Assembly: GCA_029266295.1 (NCBI GenBank)
Contig: JAQSXD010000040.1
Coordinates: 1 to 13,722 of the forward strand
Direction: 5' to 3'
Origin: Bacillota bacterium
Lineage (GTDB): Bacteria > Bacillota > Clostridia > Peptostreptococcales > Anaerovoracaceae
DNA: 13,722 bases
Shown: positions 7,631-12,799 of the stretch, one piece after another
Numbering within the stretch: the stretch's first letter is position 1
Layout of the letters: every line of letters starts with the position of its first letter
Notes under the pieces: model-generated
Seen by the model: the letters and a program-made list of their open reading frames with translations, nothing else
What the model was told of the DNA's origin: nothing
Databases searched by the model: none
Translations under genes and position numbers: made by a program

Positions 7631-8200
7631 ATTTTGTTCCATCAGAATTTCCCGTAATTTGAGCCGTGACCGGTTGATTCTGGATTTGACTGTTCCAACG
7701 GAGCATTTCAGAATTTCACTGATCTCATCATAAGAGAAACCTTGGATATCTCGAAGGATTATAATTTCCCGCTGATCCTGACTCAGCTTGTCCATGCAGG
7801 ACATAATATGCTCTGATTTTTCCTTTTTATCGTAAACCTCTTCGGGAGCACCGGAAGAATCGGGAATTTCCAGCACCGTTTCCTTGTCATCTTCTGTTCG
7901 GAAAATGCTGTCAGTGGTTTTTCTGCTGCTATTTTTTCTTAGAATATCGTTGCAGGTATTCACGACGATACGATAAACCCAGGTATCAAATCTGCTGTCT
8001 TCTTTAAAGGAATTCAAATGCCGAAAGATTTTGATAAAGCTTTCCTGCAGGGCATCCATAGCGTCCTCTTCGTTCTTAAGGTAACGGATCGCCAAATTGT
8101 AAGCTTTTGATTGACAACCTAAAATAAGAGATTCGAAACTCTTCTCATCTCCCATTTTTGCCTTTTGTATCAATTGCTTCTCATTTAGATCAGATGACAT
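7625..8200 (-). CDS. ECF (sigma-70 family, group 4) RNA polymerase sigma factor
   Basis: This protein directs RNA polymerase to a stress or envelope regulon. From the chosen start it has 191 residues with the two ECF domains: region 2 at about 22-89 (AMDALQESFIKIFRHL, then SRFDTWVYRIVVNTCNDILRK) and region 4 at about 136-187 (LSQDQREIIILRDIQGFSYD, then EISEILKCSVGTVKSRI with its helix-turn-helix), joined by an acidic linker. I prefer ATG 8200-8198 because AAGGG lies 7 nt upstream. An in-frame ATG at 8206 is too close to that site, and a TTG at 8224 has no such site. Its partner anti-sigma follows after about 130 nt, with polA and coaE beyond. The upstream promoter is a sigma-A type, with no visible TGAAAC-like ECF -35, so I see no sign of autoregulation at this site. 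Confidence 0.93.
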   Translation of the reverse strand: MSSDLNEKQLIQKAKMGDEKSFESLILGCQSKAYNLAIRYLKNEEDAMDALQESFIKIFRHLNSFKEDSRFDTWVYRIVVNTCNDILRKNSSRKTTDSIFRTEDDKETVLEIPDSSGAPEEVYDKKEKSEHIMSCMDKLSQDQREIIILRDIQGFSYDEISEILKCSVGTVKSRINRSRLKLREILMEQNL

Positions 8201-8233
8201 CCCCATACCCTTTTCAAAAGACAATTATTTTGA

Positions 8234-8239
8234 TATAAT
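8234..8239 (+). promoter_or_regulatory. Probable -10 of the PHP phosphatase promoter
   Basis: Plus-strand TATAAT, with TTTTCA (8211-8216) as a weak -35 17 nt upstream. It lies beside the divergent sigma-gene promoter, so the two start regions overlap. The leader to the ATG at 8355 would be about 110 nt. Confidence 0.45.
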
Positions 8240-8253
8240 GACTGGATGAAATG

Positions 8254-8259
8254 ATTATA
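8254..8259 (-). promoter_or_regulatory. Extended -10 promoter of the ECF sigma gene
   Basis: Minus-strand TATAAT preceded by TGG, giving the extended TGnTATAAT form. No good -35 is visible, which fits an extended -10 promoter. The start would be near 8247, about 47 nt before the ATG. Confidence 0.55.
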
Positions 8260-8354
8260 CCACAGGGAGTGCTCCGCAGGCCACTTTTTTCTGCTTCGAG
8301 CTTCCTTTTTTCACCATGACGTAACAGAATTTGACAAGGAGAAAAACTTAAAAA

Positions 8355-9149
8355 ATGTACGATTATCACATCCATACTTCTTTTTCCGACGACAGCAGCA
8401 CACCGATGAAAGATATGATTGCTGCTGCTTGCAGCGCAGGTTTGAAAGAGATTGCCATCACAGACCATTTTGATCCGGATTATCCGGACCCCGCCTACCC
8501 TTTTGAGCTGGATTTTGAGAATTACCACAAGACTTTATTGGAAGCGCAGGAAACAAACAAGGACAAAATCGTAATCAGAAAAGGAGTAGAAATCGGAATA
8601 CAGCACGGAGAAACCATGAAGCGCTGTATAACATGCGCCAATTCCTTTGCGTATGATTTTATTATCGGTTCCTTTCACTGTGCAGAAGGATACGAATTAT
8701 ACGGAGACAGTTATTTCAGCGGTCGTTCTCCAGAGGAGTCCTACGTTGCGTATTATACCTATGTATATGAAAATCTGAAAGAGTATAAAGACTATAACGT
8801 GCTTGGCCATCTGAACATTATCGACCGATATACAGATAAAATCGCAGATCCGGCCTCTTATATGGACATTGTGGCAGAGATCCTTAAACAGATCATCTCT
8901 GACGGCAAGGGACTTGAAATCAATACTTCCAGCTTCCGCTACGGTTTAGGCGACCGCACGACGCCTGCCTTGGAAATGCTGCAGCTGTACAAGGATTTGG
9001 GCGGTGAGATTATGACCATCGGATCAGATGCCCATAGACCGAAAGATGTGGCCTTCAAGATTGATTATGCTCAGGAGCTGCTGCGAACCTTGGGTTTTCG
9101 ATACCTAACCACTTTCGAGCAGCGAAAGCCGATCTTCATAAAGCTTTAA
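8355..9149 (+). CDS. PHP-domain phosphatase, histidinol-phosphatase (HisK/HisJ) family
   Basis: This 264-residue protein has the metal-binding motifs of the PHP superfamily in order: His5-x-His7 (YHIHTSFSDD), Asp12, TDH at 36-38, Glu79 (KGVEIG), His108 (GSFHCAEG), His152 (LGHLNIIDRY) and SDAH at 224-227. These bind two or three metal ions for phosphoester hydrolysis. Its length and the GSFH and GHLN blocks match the HisK-type histidinol-phosphatase branch, the penultimate step of histidine synthesis, but no other his gene is near and PHP phosphatases are often misassigned, so the substrate stays open. AAGGAG at 8336-8341 is 13 nt before the ATG, longer than optimal. It is transcribed away from the sigma gene and converges on the zincin gene. 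Confidence 0.88.
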   Translation: MYDYHIHTSFSDDSSTPMKDMIAAACSAGLKEIAITDHFDPDYPDPAYPFELDFENYHKTLLEAQETNKDKIVIRKGVEIGIQHGETMKRCITCANSFAYDFIIGSFHCAEGYELYGDSYFSGRSPEESYVAYYTYVYENLKEYKDYNVLGHLNIIDRYTDKIADPASYMDIVAEILKQIISDGKGLEINTSSFRYGLGDRTTPALEMLQLYKDLGGEIMTIGSDAHRPKDVAFKIDYAQELLRTLGFRYLTTFEQRKPIFIKL

Positions 9150-9196
9150 CAATCATTTGATATTTTGTAATACCAGCCGTTGTTGAACTTCCATCG

Positions 9197-9218
9197 GGGG
9201 ATTATCTCTATAATCTCC
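9197..9218. other. Hairpin between convergent genes
   Basis: GGGGATTAT (9197-9205) pairs with ATAATCTCC (9210-9218) around a CTCT loop, with one G-T pair on the plus strand. It overlaps the stop codon of the zincin gene. Neither side has a T-tract, so a terminator role for the two convergent genes is possible but not shown. Confidence 0.35.
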
Positions 9219-9600
9219 TGATTGGCTTCATGGGCAGACCATACCGGTAACGTTCTAATTCCGCCTCGTCTTCTTTTTCCAAATCTCTCTCGCCCGCCAG
9301 ATCCTCCAGGTGATGAGTAAATTCGTGCCGCAATACCTCTCGCAGCTTTATTTTCAAATTCTCTGAAGACAGGTTTCCGTAAAGTGCTTCAAAGGAGCCG
9401 TAATAGATGACGATATATCTGCCCATACTGGGACTGCAACGATATTGCCCCATGGTATAAAGATCATTTTTCTTAGCTTCAGGACTGATTTTCTTTTCCG
9501 GCAGCAGCAGAATTCCGCCGTTCAGTTCTTTATAAAATTCCTCAGGCAGCTCTCCGGCCAATTCCTCCAGGATCTGCTCCATTTCTTCTATGGTAATCAT
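9208..9600 (-). CDS. Small zincin metallopeptidase (metallopeptidase family, PF06262-like)
   Basis: This 130-residue protein has the zinc-binding HExxH helix at 92-96 (LRHEFTHHLEDLAGE), where His92 and His96 would bind zinc and Glu93 activate water. Before it lie the family-like stretches MITIEEMEQILEELA, LNGGILLLPE and MGRYIVIYYGSF. There is no signal peptide or membrane helix, so it should be cytoplasmic. I recall closely similar stand-alone proteins in many Clostridia; their substrates are unknown. I chose ATG 9600-9598 because a G-rich ribosome site (GGGGGGAG) precedes it and a longer frame (to 9681) would overlap the reverse transcriptase gene by 65 nt. It begins 16 nt after the retron RT stop and is probably co-transcribed with it, so it may be the retron's accessory protein; this is an inference from position. 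Confidence 0.85.
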   Translation of the reverse strand: MITIEEMEQILEELAGELPEEFYKELNGGILLLPEKKISPEAKKNDLYTMGQYRCSPSMGRYIVIYYGSFEALYGNLSSENLKIKLREVLRHEFTHHLEDLAGERDLEKEDEAELERYRYGLPMKPIRRL

Positions 9601-9616
9601 GCTCTCCCCCCATCCT

Positions 9617-10690
9617 TCATTGATTTCCGCTTCTAACAGCAGCCATTGAGCGATCTTGATCAGATTCCGAGTGATCTCCATCAGATGCCGATCTTTTTTG
9701 ATCAGAAGCTGACCCCTCTTCGTTGAATATTACCGGCAGCCGATTGAGAAGCCCGATGCAAAACTGCTTATATTCCTGAAATTCTCTATTTTGCGGATCG
9801 ATCTGCAGTACAAATACGATTCGACCGAGCAGGCGCTGTAATTCCTTTACCATTTTCGCCCTTTCACCCAGCAGACCTTTTCTTTTCAAATGCTCTTCCA
9901 GGCCGAACTTTCCAATATAATAGACATTCTGCCTGATTTCTCTTCGGTAACTCCGATCCGCTTGAGGACGCTGGTTTACCACAACGCCTGTCACCAGCTT
10001 CTTGCTTCCCCTGCCTGCTGCAACGACCTTTTTCTCGTTCAGAGTATACCCGTTTTTCATCAGTAACTTTCTGATAAATGGTATGATTTCTGACGCCCTA
10101 AAGTCCCCTGAAAAAAACAGATCATCAGAGTACCTTGTATAACGGATTCCACGCGGGATACAGTAGCTGCTGATGATTTGATCCAATGGAAGAAATACCA
10201 TATTGGAAAGAATCGGGCTAGTTGGGGCACCCTGGGGCAGAACTCCTTCCAGTGTGCAGGCCTTTGCAATGAACCAGCCGATCTCACTGCTTTGTTCCGC
10301 TCCCGCCAGCGGCGATCGTTTCAACGCTTCCTTCACCGCAAACAAAACTTTTGAGAAAGTAATGCTGCCAAAAAAATCTTCGAGATCAAGCTTTAAAAGC
10401 ATATTGCGATCGGCGTGATAATGGGCATGGAAAGAGAGTCCTCTCCCTTTGACATAAGCTGCGGCACAAGGTGAAATTTCCGCATGCTGAAGATACGTTA
10501 AAAGTTGCCGCTGCAGCCGTTTCAGCTTTTCATCAGGCACTTGCAAAACCCTTAACCCGCCGTTTTTCTTTTTCAGAATCACTGGATGATAGCAGCGTTT
10601 TAATTTATACGCTTCATCCGTATAGCGAAACAAAAGATAGGTATGTTTCGGTTTGATTGATCCAAGAAATTCTCTTAGTGTGTTGTTCAT
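9617..10690 (-). CDS. Retron-type reverse transcriptase
   Basis: This 357-residue RT makes msDNA from the adjacent msr-msd RNA. Visible motifs in order: a block with SFHAHYH at 86-92, in the place of the retron NAxxH motif (N replaced by H); catalytic Asp102 in LLKLDLEDFFGSI; LPQGAPTSPILSN at 151-163; YTRYSDD with Asp189-Asp190; and KLVTGVVVN at 231-239, the VTG motif of retron RTs. The thumb region runs to about 322. After it comes a Ser/Asp-rich tail with three heptads (SASDQKR, SASDGDH, SESDQDR). The start is uncertain. ATG 10690 has AGAAG a few nt upstream; an in-frame ATG at 10702 has no ribosome site and would add four residues. The msr-msd lies directly upstream on the same strand, and the zincin gene follows. 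Confidence 0.93.
   Translation of the reverse strand: MNNTLREFLGSIKPKHTYLLFRYTDEAYKLKRCYHPVILKKKNGGLRVLQVPDEKLKRLQRQLLTYLQHAEISPCAAAYVKGRGLSFHAHYHADRNMLLKLDLEDFFGSITFSKVLFAVKEALKRSPLAGAEQSSEIGWFIAKACTLEGVLPQGAPTSPILSNMVFLPLDQIISSYCIPRGIRYTRYSDDLFFSGDFRASEIIPFIRKLLMKNGYTLNEKKVVAAGRGSKKLVTGVVVNQRPQADRSYRREIRQNVYYIGKFGLEEHLKRKGLLGERAKMVKELQRLLGRIVFVLQIDPQNREFQEYKQFCIGLLNRLPVIFNEEGSASDQKRSASDGDHSESDQDRSMAAVRSGNQ
9650..9712 (-). repeat. Three 21-bp tandem repeats in the RT tail
   Basis: Units at 9692-9712, 9671-9691 and 9650-9670 share a TC(A/G)GnnTCTGATnnA core and encode SASDQKR, SASDGDH and SESDQDR. They form most of the C-terminal tail of the RT beyond the thumb. Confidence 0.75.
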
Positions 10691-10716
10691 CGCTCTTCTC
10701 ATTTACTGTAGAATAA

Positions 10717-10729
10717 AACGAAAGCGATA
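10717..10729 (-). repeat. Retron inverted repeat a2
   Basis: Minus strand TATCGCTTTCGTT, perfectly complementary to a1 at 10897-10909. It closes the 3' end of the msr-msd RNA and would supply the primer end for reverse transcription. Confidence 0.88.
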
Positions 10730-10742
10730 CAAAAACTCTCGT

Positions 10743-10807
10743 AAAATTCACCCACAGCCGTGCAGACCTACATGAAATGTAGCAGAGCACGGTGAGGACA
10801 GAATTTT
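10743..10807 (-). other. msd long stem-loop
   Basis: The hairpin consists of AAAATTC/GAATTTT at the base, an imperfect CC-A-CA/TG-A-GG section, CCGTGC/GCACGG, a 4x4 mismatch loop, and CTACAT/ATGTAG with a 3-nt tip. A long imperfect stem directly before a2 is typical of retron msd, which is copied into the DNA part of msDNA. Confidence 0.75.
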
Positions 10808-10896
10808 TATCGCTGCCGCAGGCTGCGATTTCCGGATTTCGGGAAACGGGCGTCGACTCAACGTCCGCTCACAGAGAGTACCCCTGTAAGATTCGC

Positions 10897-10909
10897 TATC
10901 GCTTTCGTT
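10897..10909 (-). repeat. Retron inverted repeat a1
   Basis: Minus strand AACGAAAGCGATA, a perfect 13-bp partner of a2. It is followed at once by the predicted priming G at 10896. Confidence 0.88.
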
Positions 10910-10926
10910 ATTTTCTATCATATCAT

Positions 10927-10932
10927 ATTATA
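10927..10932 (-). promoter_or_regulatory. -10 element of the retron promoter
   Basis: Perfect TATAAT on the minus strand, with no convincing -35. The predicted start near 10920 lies just ahead of a1, so one transcript would carry msr-msd, RT and zincin. The divergent tetR promoter starts about 37 nt away. Confidence 0.6.
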
Positions 10933-10968
10933 AGCCCCCTGTGTGCCTTATTTCGTTCCCGAAATTGA

Positions 10969-10997
10969 TTGACGGATTAGGAATTAAGGCTTACAAT
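10969..10997 (+). promoter_or_regulatory. Promoter of the TetR-family gene
   Basis: TTGACG (10969-10974), 17-nt spacer, TACAAT (10992-10997). The start near 11004 falls inside the operator-like repeat at 11001-11019, so repressor binding should block initiation. Confidence 0.8.
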
Positions 10998-11000
10998 AAT

Positions 11001-11019
11001 ATTGAATGAATCGTTCAAT
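11001..11019. promoter_or_regulatory. Operator 1, likely TetR autoregulatory site
   Basis: ATTGAATGAATCGTTCAAT has ATTGAA/TTCAAT ends and the central palindrome TGAA-TCG-TTCA. It differs from the site at 11746-11764 at only two positions and overlaps the tetR transcription start. Confidence 0.7.
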
Positions 11020-11041
11020 CAAAAGAAGGAGCTCACCACAA

Positions 11042-11704
11042 ATGGAAAACAGAATGAAATTGATCTACGATACCGCCAGCAATTTGTTTATCAATAAAGG
11101 TTACGCAAGAACACAAATGAAGGATATTGCAAAGGAAATCGGCTTATCTACGGGTATGCTCTACGTTTACTTTACAGGAAAACGAGATATTCTGAATTTT
11201 ATTCTAAAAGGTACCATTGATCAGACATTTATTACGCAGGAATTCGAATTGCCGGTTCGTTCCCATCAATTTGATTCTTTGGATCATGAGATTATGCGTG
11301 CTTTCGAAGAAAACACCAAAGCATTTTCCGCTCACATTGAAAATATTGAACAATATCCCTTAGAGCAAATGCTGATTGATGCCTTTGACGTGATTTCAAA
11401 ATATGGGATCGGTTGCTTATTGATCGAAAAGAATCCTGATGATTTAGCCAACCTGACAGCTTTTTATAAGCAATATCGAAACAATTTTAAAGATCATGTT
11501 TTATCCTATATCACGAACTACATGCAAAACGGAACCTTTCGTCAGGTAGACCACCCTCAGTACACTACACAATTGATCATTGAGACCCTATCATGGTGGG
11601 GCATGCACATTCGGAATGACGCTTATGAAATTCATAAAGATATTCCAATTGAAACGGCTAGAGCTGTCTGTATGGATAATTTACTCCACGCATACCAACG
11701 ATAA
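11042..11704 (+). CDS. TetR/AcrR-family transcriptional repressor
   Basis: A 220-residue regulator with an N-terminal DNA-binding domain at about 5-52: KLIYDTASNLFINKGYARTQ, then MKDIAKEIGLSTGMLYVYF, the family helix-turn-helix (recognition helix with STGMLYVYF), then the KRDIL continuation. Residues 60-220 are the variable ligand-binding and dimer domain, so the inducer cannot be read. I chose ATG 11042 because AAGGAG lies 10 nt upstream; an in-frame ATG at 11006 sits inside the operator and has no ribosome site. Near-identical inverted repeats before this gene and before the next lipoprotein gene suggest that it represses both. It is divergent from the retron, whose -10 is about 40 nt away, so an effect on the retron is possible but not shown. 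Confidence 0.92.
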   Translation: MENRMKLIYDTASNLFINKGYARTQMKDIAKEIGLSTGMLYVYFTGKRDILNFILKGTIDQTFITQEFELPVRSHQFDSLDHEIMRAFEENTKAFSAHIENIEQYPLEQMLIDAFDVISKYGIGCLLIEKNPDDLANLTAFYKQYRNNFKDHVLSYITNYMQNGTFRQVDHPQYTTQLIIETLSWWGMHIRNDAYEIHKDIPIETARAVCMDNLLHAYQR

Positions 11705-11706
11705 GA

Positions 11707-11733
11707 TTTTACGGGGCTGATTGCTCCGTAAAA
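11707..11733 (+). other. Hairpin after the tetR gene
   Basis: TTTTACGG (11707-11714) pairs with CCGTAAAA (11726-11733), extended by GGC/GCT around TGATT. As the 3' side is followed by As rather than Ts, it is not a standard intrinsic terminator. It may stabilise the 3' end or be partly bypassed. Confidence 0.35.
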
Positions 11734-11745
11734 AAACGTCTATTT

Positions 11746-11764
11746 ATTGAATGAACGGTTCAAT
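11746..11764. promoter_or_regulatory. Operator 2, before the DUF4097 lipoprotein gene
   Basis: ATTGAATGAACGGTTCAAT contains the 11-bp palindrome TGAAC-G-GTTCA (11752-11762) and nearly equals operator 1. A second palindrome, TTCAAT-T-ATTGAA (11768-11780), follows and reaches the ribosome binding site. I could not place a convincing -35/-10 pair. Confidence 0.68.
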
Positions 11765-11795
11765 TAGTTCAATTATTGAAGGGAGATTTATTTTT

Positions 11796-12704
11796 ATGAA
11801 ACGAACATTACTCTCATTTGCCTGTGCAGGCATTTTGCTTACTGGGATTTTTACAGGATGCGGAAGCCAAAAACAGATGACCCTTGTTAACACGCTTAAC
11901 TTTGGTGTTGAAGATTTTCAAAGCCTTCGACTTGATTATGATGCCGATGATATTTATGTTTTGGAGAGTGATCATGACAAAGTTACATTGAAGGAGTATA
12001 TGAATGAGGATAAAAAGAGTTACTATGCCAGAACAAGTACTAGAAACGGTGAATTGCGCATAACAGAAGGAAAAAGACCAAAACGTTCCAGTTTTGAATC
12101 CTATATTGAAATTTATATCCCACAGGAATATAACGGCAGCCTGTTCCTGCACGCAACAAGCGGAACGATAAAATCGGAAGTTGCTTTGAACTTGCCTGGA
12201 GATTTCAGCGTCGATACCACAAGCGGCGTGATTCATGTATCGAATACAAAAGCATCCAATCTCATGATTACCAGCACGAACGGCGAACTGAACTTTGAGA
12301 ATATTGATGCAGACGGGTTGAGCATAAAGACAACCAACGCCACAACTTCAATGAATCAGATCAACGGAACGATCAATTATCAATCAAAAGGCGGCAAGCT
12401 GGCCGCTTCTGAGCTCAGCGGTTCTGGCTCCTTTCATGCTTCAGGAGACGGTTCCATCGATATTTCTTTTGCTGATGTGACAAGTGATCTTTCCGTCTAC
12501 TCCAAGAACGGACGCCTAACGTTAAAACTTCCAAGCCAGCTTGCATTCAAATTTTCTGCCAAAACAAAAGAAGGTTCCATTGATACCTCTTTTGCAGACC
12601 AGCTTGATATTACTAAAAATACCGCCGCCGGAGCTGTCGGCCCTTCCCCTGAAATATTAGTAGATCTGGAGACTCGAAATGGGGACATTGATGTTTCAAT
12701 GTAA
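11796..12704 (+). CDS. DUF4097-family beta-strand-repeat lipoprotein
   Basis: A 302-residue exported protein. Residues 1-21 form a lipoprotein signal peptide ending GIFTGC, so Cys22 would carry the lipid; the -3 residue is Phe, a less common lipobox. The rest is a chain of short beta-strand repeats alternating small/polar and hydrophobic residues (TSGTIKSEVALNLPGDFSVD, TTSGVIHVSN, TSTNGELNFENIDADGLSIK, LSVYSKNGRLTLKLP, ETRNGDIDVSM), characteristic of DUF4097 (adhesin-like beta-solenoid). The biochemical role of the family is unknown; members often sit beside regulators or envelope-stress genes. I chose ATG 11796 because GGGAG lies about 10 nt upstream and the signal peptide begins there; the longer frame from 11751 starts inside the operator. 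The TetR gene upstream is its likely regulator. Confidence 0.88.
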   Translation: MKRTLLSFACAGILLTGIFTGCGSQKQMTLVNTLNFGVEDFQSLRLDYDADDIYVLESDHDKVTLKEYMNEDKKSYYARTSTRNGELRITEGKRPKRSSFESYIEIYIPQEYNGSLFLHATSGTIKSEVALNLPGDFSVDTTSGVIHVSNTKASNLMITSTNGELNFENIDADGLSIKTTNATTSMNQINGTINYQSKGGKLAASELSGSGSFHASGDGSIDISFADVTSDLSVYSKNGRLTLKLPSQLAFKFSAKTKEGSIDTSFADQLDITKNTAAGAVGPSPEILVDLETRNGDIDVSM

Positions 12705-12726
12705 CTTCATAAAATGAATATAAACT

Positions 12727-12799
12727 TTTATTCAATATCCCCGAATCTTTATTCAATGTATCAGATATTTTATTCAATGTCTAAGAAACTTTATTCAAA
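12727..12799. repeat. Four 21-bp-spaced direct repeats at the peptidase stop codon
   Basis: TTTATTCAA occurs at 12727, 12748, 12769 and 12790, exactly 21 bp apart. The last copy contains the stop codon (minus strand GAA-TAA) of the peptidase gene. The other copies lie in the same frame beyond that stop, so each carries a further in-frame TAA. Confidence 0.8.

Larger units (their letters stand above)
10717..10909 (-). ncRNA. Retron msr-msd non-coding RNA
   Basis: A roughly 193-nt RNA upstream of the RT, with the full retron layout on the minus strand. First comes a1 (10909-10897), followed directly by GCGAAT, whose first G (10896) is the predicted branching guanosine, in the same position as in Ec86, where a1 is followed by GCGA. 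Short hairpins follow: CTTACAG/CTGTGAG (10890-10868), GGACGT/ACGCCC (10866-10848, one mismatch), TTTCC/GGAAA (10846-10829) and ATCGC-GCC/GGC-GCGAT (10829-10809). Next is a long hairpin (10807-10743) made of AAAATTC/GAATTTT, CCGTGC/GCACGG and CTACAT/ATGTAG, the expected msd stem. About 13 nt later comes a2 (10729-10717). The boundary between msr and msd cannot be read directly; the long hairpin is the safest part of the msd. The RT start is 26 nt after a2. Confidence 0.88.

Noticed and set aside
8331..8336. TTGACA before the PHP gene as a -35 element
   Set aside because: The matching -10 would fall on the start codon of the gene, and the AAGGAG ribosome site overlaps it; a leaderless reading is unlikely.
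9601..9681. Upstream extension of the zincin gene to 9681
   Set aside because: It would overlap the RT gene by 65 nt in another frame; the ATG at 9600 has the ribosome site and matches the usual family start.
9617..10690. RT from a group II intron or diversity-generating retroelement
   Set aside because: There is no maturase or endonuclease domain, no intron RNA ends, no template/variable repeat pair, and the VTG motif with upstream a1/a2 repeats points to a retron.
11707..11733. Intrinsic terminator after tetR
   Set aside because: The stem is good but is followed by As, not Ts, on the plus strand, and the minus strand also lacks a T-tract after the stem.
12727..12799. CRISPR array
   Set aside because: The repeats are only about 10 bp, the period is 21 bp and the units are themselves similar, so this is a short tandem repeat.
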